A DNA stretch of 64,000 nt, from the NCBI GenBank assembly GCA_907163375.1, contig CAJQUW010001819.1:248001-312000 (forward strand). The letters are read 5' to 3'. The position numbers and the translations under genes were made by a program. Positions 46,513 to 58,796 of the stretch are shown piece after piece; the first letter of the stretch is position 1; each line of letters begins with the position of its first letter. The notes below the pieces were generated by a model that was not told the origin of the DNA, made no database searches, and saw nothing but the letters and a program-made list of their open reading frames with translations. The DNA comes from Prostheceraeus crozeri. Lineage: Eukaryota; Platyhelminthes; Polycladida; Euryleptidae.

Positions 46513-46730
46513 GCAGTCCGTGGCACAGTAGTTAAGTGCTTGGCCTGGCGAGTGGCTATCTTCCGGTCTAGAAGTTGAGCACCGAAAGTGTCACTGGAAG
46601 TCGTCTGGAAGGGCATTCGGACTAAAAGATCAGAACGTTCCAGATTTAAGTCTGACTATTTTAGCACCGTCCATACCCCAGTAATGGGGAGCAATGACGA
46701 TAAACCATCAATGAAAGGACCCCACAAGTG
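46513..46730 (+). mobile_element. tRNA-derived SINE, best copy
   Basis: It begins with an A-box-like GTGGCACAGTAGTTAAGTGC and a weak B-box region (GGTCTAGAAGTTGAGC). The family body follows: GTCGTCTGGAAGGGCATTCG, AAAGATCAGAACGTTCCAGA, TTTAAGTCTGACTATTTTAG, CCCCAGTAATGGGGAGCAAT. The CCCC-AGTAAT-GGGG segment can form a hairpin. Other copies or pieces are at 44.7/45.2, 47.2 and 53.2 kb. Confidence 0.7.
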
Positions 46731-46844
46731 ACTGCATCCGCACACTTTATTTAGTTTTTGCAATGGCATGCCTGTAATCATGCAAACGTGACATAATAAC
46801 TGGCATAAGCTTCACTCAATGCCACACTCGCTGCATAGTTAGTA

Positions 46845-46869
46845 ATATATATATATATATATATATATA
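46845..46869. repeat. (AT)n microsatellite
   Basis: About twelve uninterrupted AT dinucleotides lie in intron 1 of the plus-strand gene. Confidence 0.95.
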
Positions 46870-47164
46870 CATTTTGCCTGTGCAGATTATACATTTTTCA
46901 TGATTAATTTCTGTCTAGTAATGATGCAATGTCATTCGTTCAAGTTACGGACTCTATTTCTTCTGCTTGCAATAGCTTTGCTATGTGAAATCCTATGTTG
47001 CTATGTGAGTACATTGCGAATATAACTCGAAAATACGATTCAAAGAGTGCAATTGTTGGAGTTGTTTGCCAAATGCAATATAAATTTGATATTTTAGTGA
47101 AATACATATAATCAGCCATTTGCTTCAAGCATTATTAGGTCTCAGTGATATTTTCTTTCTATCG

Positions 47165-47315
47165 ATCTTTTCGTCTTGAAAGCCATTGAAGTAGGTAGGA
47201 AGAGCATCCGGGCTAAAGATATCACAACACTCCACAAAAGTCTATTTCAGCGACGTCGAAGCCCACAACAAGGAAGTAGTGATCTTTATTCATCACACCA
47301 ATTGACTTATATGTA
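47165..47315 (+). mobile_element. SINE fragment of the 46.5-kb family
   Basis: It keeps GGAAGAGCATCCGGGCTAAA, ATCACAACACTCCAC, AAAGTCTATTTCAGC and GAAGTAGTGATC in the order of the family body. The tRNA-like head is missing or unrecognisable. It is more diverged than the 46.5-kb copy. Confidence 0.6.
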
Positions 47316-48679
47316 CAATGAATAGTACCTGCAAACATCATTGCAGAAAAGAAATCCGACTTTTGTACTGGTGCTATTGCAAGTTCAATATACATGTACG
47401 AGGGCCATCTAGCGTTCTTACGACACGCGTTAGCGCAATGACGAACTAATTTGAAATATTTTCAATGACCGATTCGCTTTATTACAACTGTTGATATGTG
47501 TAGATGCGCTGAGACTGTTAAACAGTGTCATCTTGTAAATGTGAATGTTTTTACTACTTAGTTTGTACATTTTATATAGCACACACCATTTTACGATCAT
47601 GTAGAATGACCAATCAAGATTGCTTCAAAGCGCGTGAATCCTATTTTTCACATCGGGAGATTTGGTTGCTGAGTTCTAGCCTATTTTGTTGAAGCGCTTA
47701 TTGTATTTTCATTTTCAGCTTTGTAGTTGGAAAGAGTCAGGAGTAGTTTAAGATGTTATTATTATTGTTCTTATATACATGTACAAAATTTGTCGACTGC
47801 TATCCGGCAATCATCTTCAGGTATAAAAGAATTTCTATTAGTGTTAGTAGGAGTCTAAATGTATGAGATTAGTTTGAAAATGATATTTACAATGAGATGT
47901 GGTATGGAGTAATGTAGATATGAACAGGTTGTACTGGGTTACATATTTTTACCAGTAGCAAAAGAATAATTGACCTAACATGTATTTTCATTAGTATTGC
48001 CTCTATCTATACGCAGGGAAGTGATTTTTCCATGTTTTTGAGGATGTCCCTAATCGCCTCAATCGAAAATGTTTTATGTAAATGAAATTTCAAATTAATG
48101 AAAAGATAAGGATGATCCCTTTGGCATCTCTTATCTCTATCATTCATGCAAAGAATATACTATTAATACTACAAAAACAAATAAAATGATCAAACTGTGT
48201 TTTTTATTCGTATATGGATGCCTTTCTCGCTCATTTGCACCCTTACACTTCATAGGGAGCGTATTAACTCATTGGCTCAGTGCTGCCTCATAGGCGCCTT
48301 TATCATCTTAGACATCCTCATTAGCCTGTTCTGCATACTCACATATCTCCTGGGCTCCGACGTCAGACATTCTTCTTCCTGATAGGCGCGTGACTACTTC
48401 ATTGATGCGCTATTTGATCATTAAGTCAAACTCTCAGATGCGTTTAGATTAAGATATTACTTGATTCAACTGACTCTGCATTTCAATTATGTTCAACTTA
48501 TTAACTATTTCAAAAGCCCTTTGTACTAAATGTTTCCTTTGTTTCTATAAGAAAATATATCGAATGTCAACAACCAAATCTAGACCCGTATCCAATTGCA
48601 TATTGTTAAACAGCCAGAAATTTTTTCGCAGAGAGTAATATTGCAATTGATTGATGGCTTTATTTCATTGTTTTTACAG

Positions 48680-48818
48680 GAATGGAATGGCTTTTTGGGT
48701 GAATTGCAAGATACTATACAGCAGCAGTTAACTGAAAGTCGTGTTCAACAGTTTGCAGATCTATCAGATGCAGAAAAATTACTCTTTCTTGATAAAGGAG
48801 TCAAAGCTTTACATGGAA
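48680..48818 (+). CDS. TBC-like gene, coding exon 2
   Basis: The acceptor TTGTTTTTACAG| at 48679 and donor GGAA|GTAAGT at 48819 bound a 139-nt exon. It encodes EWNGFLGELQDTIQQQ, LTESRVQQFADLSDAEKLLF and LDKGVKALHG, and ends in phase 1. The sequence is soluble and predicted helical. The polypyrimidine tract and donor are both strong. The upstream phase fits exon 1 exactly. Confidence 0.8.
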
Positions 48819-49359
48819 GTAAGTAAGATATCATTTTAACAACTGATTCGAAGTATAATCATCACTGCCTTATGTTTGCTTTGTAATTCAAATATTGAAT
48901 TAATTAATATCATGAGCTCTATTCAGAGTCGAGTGGCTTGTGATCATAGAAATGCGATTCATATCAATGCGCGTTAGTTAGACTAGAATGGTCACAACAC
49001 AAATCGCAGAACAGTACGCCGTCATTAAGTCGTGACGATAGCAACGGTACACCTATAAGTGATTTCTTAACCACTTACGAGCTGTCCCTTCTAGTAAAGT
49101 AGCTTGAATGGAATAAATCAGAGTTCTATGCTTGTGATGTTGATCCTCTAATCTCTATACTAATGATCTGTAGCTGAATGAACTACGGAATAGCGATAGT
49201 AGAAAAATTTGATAAGTTGAGGAACTGCAGTTAGCAATGGATCAGAAATAGAAGACAGAAAAAAATCAGAAAAGTAGACCTATCTAAAAGATACAAAAAT
49301 AAGAAATGATGCTTTCACCATAAAAACATAGAACTTTCAATTCCAATTGACTTAGAATG

Positions 49360-50350
49360 ATAGAATAGAATAGGCTCTTTATTGTTTCACAAGTGCGGTG
49401 AAATCATTACATAGCATACAAATCAAGACAATTAACAATTAAAAACGTCCATAGCGAATAAAAAAAGAGTTCGAATATCTGCTTGTCATCGCAAAGGGTG
49501 CTCTTAATACACAAGTATTGCGTGACGTCGGGAATCTTTCTTCAAACATAACAGGAAGTGGATGGTCACACGACTTTACGATGTTGTCAAACAGTCTGTT
49601 ACAAATACGATTGGTGGCATCTTCAAAGGTACAAAACTCATAATCAGAAAAATACTTAGCTGCTCTTCGTTCTACGCGTAAAATTTTATGAAGCAAACAT
49701 TGAGGTGCGTTACAAAAACAAGGAAAACTGTACAATAAAACGGAGCGTACAAAAGCAACGTAGCATTTATGTACAATGGACGAAGGACAACCAGCTCGTC
49801 TTAAATTTCGCAAGATGAAAAATCTTTTATAACATTTATTTACTATGTCATTTATATGCAGGTTCCAGGAGAAATCAGAAGAGACCGTAACACCAATCAA
49901 GCGTAGGGAAGACACTGTAGACAAAGAGGCCCCATCATTCGTCTGAACACTGACGATATTCAAGGACCTCTTAGTGACATAGTTCATGACACAGCTCTTT
50001 TCACGATTCAAGCTGAGGCCAACTGATTCAGACCAAGTCTCGAGGTGTGTCCATTCACACTGCAAAAAATCATCACACTCTGAGCGGATAAAATGGAGTA
50101 TTGTAACATCATCAGCAAACTTAATACATGTCGAGTTGTCACACACAGGTGAATAAGAATCGATCACTAAAGAAAACAAAATTGGTCCCAAAACACTTCC
50201 TTGTGGAACACCACTCGTGATTGGTGACCAATCCGACACATTGCCATTAAAGCGAACACGCTGCTTGCGGTCACACAAAAAATTACACAGTAGAGCAATG
50301 GCCTGACGTGGCAGACAAAATTTAACAAGAGCGGCGATCCATTTAATTGA
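49360..50350 (-). mobile_element. LINE fragment (CR1/Jockey group), RT C-terminal half
   Basis: The minus-strand frame contains LCNFLCDRKQRVRFNGNVSD, TSGVPQGSVLGPILF, the catalytic IKFADDVTILHF and a C-terminal region ending FFIRYGRF. The RT is uninterrupted over about 300 codons. The 3' end has an AATAAA and a tail of ATTCTATTCTATC (plus-strand 49355-49375), like the outer LINE at 27-32 kb. The 5' end stops abruptly near 50330-50400, next to the host-like fragment described separately. It lies antisense in an intron of the plus-strand gene. Confidence 0.88.
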
Positions 50351-50412
50351 CGTAATTTCAAAAGATGTGGTACGACAGAAATGTTTAGTAGTCACTGGGA
50401 TTTTATTCCATT

Positions 50413-50960
50413 AACTATGTTCAAAATGAGGAAGAGAAGTGTATTCATATAAGTACGACATTTCGGTTGTATGAACGCGATGCGCATTTTTATGAGCTGA
50501 TATTAAGAGTTCTAGTGTTTGCAGCATGGATTCAACAGCTAAGCGAAGCACTTTTGTGTTGCCAAACGGAACACTAACGACGGGTACAAATAATGCCAGC
50601 ACAAGTTGATCCTAACAGTAAGAAAGAGCTATGTCATTGCAACACTTGAAGGCAAGGATTCCAAAAGTCAAATCAACACGTTCGCGGCCGGATAGCTGCT
50701 GCATCTCATTAACCATTGGTGCAACGTGCTCATGCATGTATACAGTCATCCTCTCAACACAAGTCGAGTAAATACATGGAGGATTCTGTGAAGCCCCTAT
50801 ATGATATGCGCAGGAAAACCGTGTGTGACCGGGAGACCAGGGTTCTTGTCCTGTTCGATCCAATCCATAAAAAATAAGTGTACCGCATATTATGTCAATA
50901 AGATAAACAAGTGCATTAGCTATTGTTTGATCAGTATACTGTAGCTGCAGTGGTATAGAA
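50413..50960 (-). pseudogene. Fragment of an unidentified, protein-like coding sequence
   Basis: A single minus-strand frame of about 180 codons with one TAG (50614-50612) reads QTIANALVYLIDIICGTLIF, DRTGQEPWSPGHTRFSCAYH, VERMTVYMHEHVAPMVNEMQ, then after the stop DQLVLALFVPVVSVPFGNTK and VLRLAVESMLQTLELLISAH. The composition and helical pattern look like a conserved cellular protein, not a transposon. The TAG may be a decayed CAG. The fragment is continuous with, and in the same orientation as, the LINE piece below it. I cannot name the parent gene. Confidence 0.55.
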
Positions 50961-52044
50961 ATTCATGTTATGCTCAACAGAAGAAAGAATCTCCTCATTC
51001 AAAGATAAAAATTGATGAAAAATATGTCTGGTTTATCGTTTCATCTTATGCAATCTTTGCTTAGCTGAAAGAACAGTTGTGTGCCGAGATTACGCTGGGA
51101 ATTATTTCCATCAGTTTCTTTGCAGTTGATATCAGCTGACTAGACTTAAAGCATATCAGGAAATGACTTCGCGTGGAGAGACTTGAATCCACTTTCTGCT
51201 TTTTTTGTAAAATATGACTATAATGATAATGGCAATTTATTCAACGGCTTCACGAAAGTTACAAGCAAGTAAGATATTCTAATTAAATACAAAAAAAAAG
51301 AAATCGAGAGCGCAAAGGTTAATTATAGCTCAGTATTGTGACAATGCTGTCCGAAACACCATCTTCCTGTCGTCTGGGTGTTCGCAGCTGAGGCGAAATC
51401 TTGCCCATTGCTGTCTTTATCATAGCCGTAAAGGAACCTTCACAAATGACCATCACTTGACCGAAATGTGATCCATGGATTTGATCCCCTTTAAAAAACA
51501 TGATAGACGATACATCATAAGGTGCTTCAGGCGATACTCGCTGGTAAAATCATCTGAGAATCCATGTAGAACTTTCATACGTACACATTCACTCAGTGAA
51601 TTAATTTTCAGTGCACATAGCAGGGCAGTATGATGAGCAAATTTTGGAAGTCCAAGTTCAGCTTTAATACTTACAGCTTGGCAAGCATCTAAAGTATGTA
51701 TAAAGTATATTATAAGGCATCATAATAATAGCAATATCAGCAATAACAAATTCATTTATCTGTTATCTGAGACAGTAAAAGAGTGTCGGCGATTTTTTCC
51801 CGTACAAGCTTGCGCATAGAACTCGTGATGCTTGAAACAACGTACTCATAATTCGATGTTTTTTTGTTTAATTGTAGTAGTATGATAAGCCAGTCCCGTG
51901 CCGCTCTGATTCATTTCGCTTTGGAGTCCAGTTCAGCTTCTTCATGTCCATGCTACTCGCATAATGTTACTCTCACAAATATTGAAGAGTAAAACAACCC
52001 CCCAGCTGAACCTGAGCAGAGCAGTGCATGCCGTTCTTGCACCC

Positions 52045-52861
52045 GCACTTGTGTCAATTAATCATTAAAAGCAACTGATTACAAATACAAATTACTCGAC
52101 TTTTCTTCAATTACAAGCCAATTACTTTGCAATTACTTTAGATAATTGTCGGCATTACACCATTCGTTTTCCCATCATTTCTTTTTCTAGGCGGATGTGC
52201 AAAAGTCAATCACAATTGCTCCCCGGAAAACAGACCATGCTTGTAGCACTGATATTAAAATGCCACCTTCTTATCCCTCCCCTCACCACCTTCTTATCTT
52301 CCTTTCGCCTCACATCTCTACATTCTAACTGACGAAGAAGTACTGTGATATCGAGATTTGGGGCTTCTAGGACACCTTATTACGCTTGCCTTGCAATTAC
52401 ATCTCCGCTAAGATTTAAATTCAGTTAAAAATTAGACAGTGGCTTCTTGAAGAATTGATGTGTTTATCATTTTCCGAAAAGAAATTAATAATAGTTTTCT
52501 GATTTACATTTTCCGATCAGCAATTAGAGGGGGAAAGAATATCATAACGACGGCACTCAATTTAGATTTTGACAATAAGCTTCTTAGTAAATTTCTTTGA
52601 AACAAATTTCTGGTAGTTGCACACCCGGTGCACATCTAAGTATTTAAAAGCATTACCGGCGATGAGAGTAAGACAAGTTAGACTGCGTGCTAATGGACAG
52701 AGTTGACCGCAAAGTGATTGCAATTACATGGCTAAAACTATAATGGATTGCTATTACTTACAATTGCAAATTACTCATCAGAAAAGGTAATTGATTACAA
52801 TTACTAATGCAATTGCAATTACGTAATTGTGATCACAATTGCAATTACAACACAAATCTGC
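52045..52861. mobile_element. hAT-type MITE with CAATTAC repeats
   Basis: The direct repeats TTGCACCC (52037-52044 and 52862-52869) bound an 817-bp insert. Its ends GCACTTGTGTCAATT and (inverse) GCAGATTTGTGTTGTAATT are loosely inverted. The word CAATTAC or its inverse GTAATTG occurs more than a dozen times, packed near both ends. No coding potential remains. The 8-bp duplication fits hAT. Confidence 0.75.
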
Positions 52862-53217
52862 TTGCACCCCACCCACCTCCTATTCGATAAATCCGGCATT
52901 ATGCATTTTTAGCAACGGGGTTTGTCATAAACAAGAGACTCTGTTCTCTGAGTCCAGGGCAGCTTGATATACATCTTTCCACTTGATCGGCCACAGGTCT
53001 GTAGCCTTTCGACAGTATCCACTGAACTTTTCATCTAATTCAAATTACTTGTGTAGTCTCAGGTAGTGAACTATTGCTTAGTATTGAATTATATTGTATT
53101 ACAATCTAGTTATCTGCAAGATACATTTCCTGTTACTTTGGTGTTAATTTAGTGATGTGTTAGGTGGTGTTAATGACCGGTAATGAGCTTTGATTAAGTG
53201 CAGTAATTTCACTACGA

Positions 53218-53345
53218 AGGTCTCCGGGGCACAATGGTGAAGTCCTTGGCCTAGCAATCTTTTGGCTCAGAGGTCGAGCTCGAATGTATCATTCGAAGAT
53301 GTGGCATGGGGGATTTGCGACGTTAAATCTTCATTCAATTTCACT
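53218..53345 (+). mobile_element. tRNA-derived SINE fragment
   Basis: GGGGCACAATGGTGAAGTCC, TTGGCCTAGCAATC and GAGGTCGAGCTCGAATGTAT parallel the head of the SINE at 46.5 kb, with a body shortened to GGGGGATTTGCGACGTTAAA. It lies in an intron of the plus-strand gene. Confidence 0.55.
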
Positions 53346-54634
53346 GCGAAATGACGAAAAGAGGATTTAGGCATTGTACTAAAATGATTTTATAAGTAGT
53401 ACATTTGTTCGGTTAGAACTTAAAGAAGCCAAAAAGTGCTAAATCAAAAAAATGCAAGAAAGTCATCGCCTGAAATTGAAATCTCATTGAGCTGAGGCTG
53501 AGGTTGGTTCTAGGATATGAATGACCTCTATTTAGAGGTCTTCTTCAACAATCTCGGGTTCTCTGCCGATCACACCTATTCTTTTAGTATTCACACTATG
53601 ATTTTGAGCGCGTTTGGCTTCTTCTGAGTGTTCGATAGCCTATGTGCTTATTTCTTTCGTGCCTCTATCATGCTCTTTCCGTGTTTCACTCTAAAGTCTA
53701 TGTCCAATCTGATTCCCGACACAATTCCATTCACACTGTTCTTCACTGCATGGAATACAATACACATTACCAAAAGTTGATAGCAGTTCAGGCAGGGTTG
53801 ATCAAAATTCGCTCAGTGTTCAAAAATCTGTTTCTCCCGGCCTAGTAGATATTTCAAGCGAGTGAAAAGTGCGACTTATTCGGTTGAAATTTTTCACTAG
53901 CTGCGCATTTCAAATCACGTTAGAAAGACAAATAAATGATGGTGGGCATAAATATTACAGTAGCCTAATCACCGCACTCGATAGCAGTGAATAAATATGT
54001 TTTGTCTAAGTAGGCTGTGATGTGGGCATGAATGCAAATATTTTTGCATTATATTTTATATATAGGTTTGCATGATATTTGACACATACTTCTTCAAAGT
54101 AGTGGCATATAGTAGGGCCCTGCGAGTCGGGCTTTAATCAGCCTCGAGTCGAGTCGGGCAAAATTTTTGTAGATATTAAGAGGCAAAAATGTGTTTAGGC
54201 CTACTTAGGCTAATAAAAGCAATAAAGAGAATAAGAAAATAAGGTATATGGCGACACACATCGTTGATCGAGAGAGTGGGTTATCCATTGTTAAGTATAT
54301 GTAATTGTGGACATTCGACATACATTATACAAATTTAAAAAATTTCAGGCATGCAATCATTTGTTTTTGTAGTCAATTTTTTAAAACCTTCTGTTTAAGC
54401 ATTGTATATATTTTGCCTTGTAGGTATTTTATACAATAATTATTAAGCAAGTTTGCCACTATTCTGAATACCTGCCAGGGATTACTAGTAGACCGCATGG
54501 GCTAAGTAACAACGTCTACGTCTCGTTTATTGTCTCTTTTCCCCCAGGTCTGAGGGTTAGATCCTGAGTCACCAGGAGGATCGATTGATTTGAATAGCAA
54601 CAGATGAGATGACTGATAAATCACTTCAGTCAAG

Positions 54635-54784
54635 AGCGTGCTAAGGCAATGACTCCGCTACAGGAATTTCTACAGGCAAATGGACCGGATAATGTTATGC
54701 CTTATCTGCAACAGCGATATCTATGTGCAACACTCGTATGTTTGAGGCCTTCCGAGCATAATCCTGAGAGATTTTTGATATCGG
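54635..54784 (+). CDS. TBC-like gene, probable coding exon 3
   Basis: This open stretch reads RAKAMTPLQEFLQANG, PDNVMPYLQQRYLCATLVCL, RPSEHNPERFLIS and ends ATCGG|GTACGT in phase 1. Taking AAG| before 54635 as acceptor gives 150 nt that start and end in phase 1, so the exon fits between exons 2 and 4 without breaking the frame. The acceptor is weak. The better-looking TTCAG| four bases upstream would change the phase and require another exon. The exon may also be alternative, because exon 2 joins exon 4 in frame without it. Confidence 0.5.
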
Positions 54785-57010
54785 GTACGTATTTTTATAT
54801 GAAAAGGATCCTACTGATGGATGTCCGCCAAAGAAAGCATGTAAGAAAGGTGGCATACAAAAATCAGCGGAAAAAGAGGAATGGACGAATTGCGACCCTT
54901 TCCCTCATGAAATCTGCAAAACAGTTTGTCGTGTTTCACTTAGCTTTATATACATTGTATAAGACAGATCACATTCACCATGTCACCAAACTTGTCGCTT
55001 AAAAAGTCGAAATGACAATTCGTTTGAAATTTATTACAGTACAGTACTATGACAGCATTATGATGTGACCTGCTATGATTTTCAATGAGAGTTGAATTCA
55101 AGGCCTGACGGCGACGCTATTGACGAACAGATACATGAAGTCGAATATGTATGTAGGTGAATGCCAGTGGCTGAATTTAGAGAACATTTCATTGCAACTT
55201 CAATATTGCCGTGACCAAGCTATGACCAAAACATAATGCTGAATAAAAGTGCTAAAGCAAATTGTCATTAAAGAAATTCATTGCAATCGAAATAAGAAAG
55301 CTATGCAAAATCTTTTACGCATGTTCGCCAACTCGATTTGAATACTCATCATCGTTCGAGTACTCAATCACATGCTCACTCAAAAAGTCAAAATCACGTC
55401 CAAATTTAAGAAAATATGAGAATCCGTGCGGGGTTTCCAATCATCGAATTAGACAGTAGAACTTTGATCATTATGTAGCTTGATAGGCCCTATCGACGAT
55501 TGCCATTTGTTTATATTATTCGCACGATAACTGGTTGGCGATCGATATCAAGAAGTAAGTATCGCTTTTAGGGTAAAAAAGGTACATTAAATTTGATTTC
55601 TAAAAGTGACATTGAATGCTGAGAAAAACTCTACACAAACACAGCAATCTTCTACGGAAATGTTGCATATTTTCTTCTCGACAGTTGCTTAACACATGCT
55701 TTTCACAATTTGGTGTTGATTTTTACACAACATTCATTTTTAGAAAATAGAGTACTAGGCATCTCCATGTCATGTTCTTAGCCTGAGGGTAGTCACCTGC
55801 GACGCCCGAAAGGCCTAGGTATCAATGAATATTTCGTGAGGATCACGGCTTCGGGTTTCCTGCAATGATGGCACATTACATTTGTTAGATTTTTAAGTGA
55901 TAATATTTTTTCATTCCAAATTTTATTTTTATTAATTTTCTTAGATTGTGACATGCTGGTATAATTGAGTAATGAATTCTTTCAACGTCTTTGCTTCCAA
56001 TAAGTAGTCCTTACTTCTCAATTAATTTTTAGAAAGAGGTTTCACTTCCCAGTGCAGGGCTCAGCTGGAATGAGTCCGAGCGCTACAAATGGTAAGGACT
56101 GAAAGAGTGAATCTTGCTCGGCTCTCGTGCTGATGGCCTCGCAAACCATTTTTACAACTATTGGGCCCTATTGTGATAATTTCTAATGTAGTGAATATTT
56201 TTCAGTGCTCTTAAGAAGTAATCCTAGATACTTTTCCTCTTCATCTCCTTTCTTTCATTTTTTTTCGTTGCTTAATTTTGACGTTTATCCCCGAATCATT
56301 ACAGAAGTATTTTTATTTCTACGTTAGTCAAATTTTGCAAATTCGCGAGCTTGACTTTCACAACATTTCTGCTCGTAATTAGCTGATCTGTGGGCGATTG
56401 CCGATGTTGTCTCGAGGTTGCTTAGTTGAAGCAGAATTGTTAGAGACCAACATGTTTCTGCTCTAGTTCAGGCGTTCTCCAGGTTTCATTTGTATACGTT
56501 AGTTCAACCGCTTAAATAATAATGAGATATGTCTCATCCCGTACAAATGCTATTTGTCAAATTAAATGTAGCATCTGCTCAATATTCTAGTTTCGCCCCA
56601 TACATGTGGGTATTAACAAACATACTGCATTACTCGGCAAAAGTTCCCTTTGGATTTTCTTTTGTAGCCTTGGACAAGAATGAAGTCGTGTGCACAACAA
56701 TTCTGAAATCTCCAATTTATAATTGGGAAGAGTGCATTAAATATCAGCGGCTGCTTTTATGATTTATTGGAATCTTTTTGAATTTTGAAATCATTTTTTG
56801 CATGCACTTTTATCTTCCTTTTTATGTGAGAAAATTTATGTAATAGAAGTTTGACAATTTGGCTTAATTGAACTTTTATATCACAAAACAATTTGATACG
56901 TGTTATAAGATAGTCAAACTTTGAAAGTTTTACACGAATTAGTGCCATGTCAGCTCTTTTATTGCTTCTTTTTGACGAGTCTGTTAACAAATAGATTTTT
57001 TGTATTACAG
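54785..57010. other. Intron of the plus-strand gene, nothing recognised
   Basis: This is AT-rich DNA between the probable exon 3 and exon 4. I see no further exon with matching phase and no mobile-element ends. The 77-codon frame at 56529-56762 is unsupported. Confidence 0.4.
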
Positions 57011-57270
57011 GTCCTTCACATCAAGTGATATCCACCAGAATTTCACAAACTATAGACAAGCAAGCAAATGATCACATAAATCGAGAACTCACCCGCGAAA
57101 CGCCTTATCAAACACGAACTGATAGCTTGATTGGCTCCATGCAGGATGCAGTTGTAACTATACTTCAAAGATGGCCTGAACTTCGGTCCAAAATGACGAG
57201 ATATCTCAATCAACCACTGCCAGAATCTATGCGACATCACATATGGAAAGTTTTCCTAACCAATGAACTG
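57011..57270 (+). CDS. TBC-like gene, coding exon 4
   Basis: This 260-nt exon has acceptor TGTATTACAG| and donor GAACTG|GTGAGT. It runs from phase 1 to phase 0 and encodes PSHQVISTRISQTIDKQAND..., GSMQDAVVTILQRWPELRSK, MTRYLNQPLPESMRHHIWKV and FLTNEL. The segment LPESMRHHIWKVFL resembles the first conserved motif of TBC domains (leucine-proline, then LR..W..LL). This is the basis for the tentative TBC label. Confidence 0.8.
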
Positions 57271-58056
57271 GTGAGTAGACCATGCAGTGTTGCAGGTTTC
57301 CGGATATTTGATCAAGCTTTTGTTGTATCGTAATCCGTTACAAATGGCATTAAAAATAGAAAAGCGAAATGGCCCATTTATTTCGAATTACTGCTTAATG
57401 CTTATAGTGCCAAGATAAACAAGAAATGTGCTGACTGCATGAATATCTTAATATCACTCATTCTTCATATATCTTCACACGGCTCGCTTGCCTCGTAACG
57501 TGTTTTATTGTAAGATCGACCACCGAAGGCGCTGAACGCCGAAGATCTGTCGTGTACTACTTTAATTTCAATACATCGACGACCGTAACCTTTGGGGAGT
57601 TTTTCCTGCACTTTTTTTGTTGAAAATCACTATGATCTCCCGTCGTCTGATCAATTTTGTAGTCAAATATATTGTTTTCGGAGTATGCGCATTGCCTTAT
57701 GTTTTATTCTGCACATCAGTATGCACCTGGTTTATTTCAATTTTTTTTGATACCCATTAGCAGTCTGGACTTTTTCATAATACTAGCGTCTAGTCATGAC
57801 ACAGTTTTCAAAAATACTTGTATTAGAGCTTCTAGGCATCAAATTTGAAAATCTTCTCGTGTATTGATACAAATTTCCGATTAGAAGGGATTAGAAGTTA
57901 TCAGAAGGCGTGAATTTTGCTGATAGAAGAGAGAGCGGAAGCTCAACCAAGGTCTATGTACCTTGTCTTTGTTTATCATCACTTGTGCACTTTTGTAATT
58001 GAGCGAAGTTATCTCTACCTGTAGTGCCTCAGGTTTAAACTCATTTTGTTCTTCAG

Positions 58057-58322
58057 GTTCATCAGCAGTATCAGAAAATCTTGCAGACTAATCCTCGAGT
58101 AGCAATCTCACCTCATGACAAAGCATTGACACAGCGAGTGGAGCAAATGATACTGGAGGAACCAACTTTCCATGATATTCGGGGATCAGTTGGTGCTTTT
58201 TATGCGATAAAAGCAGTCCTATCCTACTATCATGCGATGAAGCAGACGGATCAGCCGCTGACTGATACAGAATTGTATCTAGCTGTGCCTTTTGTTCGGG
58301 CTATTCATCACCGGATATCAAA
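58057..58322 (+). CDS. TBC-like gene, coding exon 5 (3' part not found)
   Basis: The exon is bounded by TTGTTCTTCAG| and TCAAA|GTAAGT. It is 266 nt, starts in phase 0 and ends in phase 2. It encodes VHQQYQKILQTNPRVAISPH, DKALTQRVEQMILEEPTFHD, IRGSVGAFYAIKAVLSYYHA and a C-terminal part ending AIHHRISK. The middle matches the helical layout of the TBC family, but the usual catalytic IxxDxxR and YxQ fingers are not visible. If it is a TBC domain, it is likely inactive as a GAP. The gene must continue, because no stop codon is reached, but I found no further exon before 64000. Confidence 0.8.
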
Positions 58323-58796
58323 GTAAGTTCAATTTTGTATAAAAGCTGTTTCACTAAAACTTTCTATATCGCTGGTGTTGTACATTGATGTTTTGAGTTA
58401 TCGGAAAACTTGTCTAGTACTTCTTAGGGGATCATCAAGTTTTATTTAACATCCTTTTTGCATGATGGTAAACCTAGAGTTTCTTGCCTTTTAAAAAGAA
58501 ATGCACTGGTCGCTGGACTTCAAGGAAACACGATTGCCCAACTTCTCATTTTTCAGTCATCATAAAACCTTGCTTTTCATCGCTAAGCATTGCATGACAT
58601 AATTCCTATCGATTAATATATTCTTATAATCCATTGCTCCAATGCTTAGTTCAAAATTGTATTCTTAAACATTTTGCAATAAAAAAGATCAGCAATATAG
58701 AGGTAGATGATATTTTTCTGCTATTGATTTGTTTGTTACTGTTATATCTTCACGTTTTCTGTGTAATTCCTTAAAGTCAATAAAAGCAAGCACTTT

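Noticed and set aside
54117-54170. Repeated CGAGTCGGGC words suggesting a transposon end
   Set aside because: No inverse partner was seen within several kilobases.
54500-54600. Possible tRNA-derived SINE head (GGGCTAAGTAAC ... GAGGGTTAGATCC)
   Set aside because: The A and B boxes are only loosely matched, and no SINE body follows before the probable exon at 54635.
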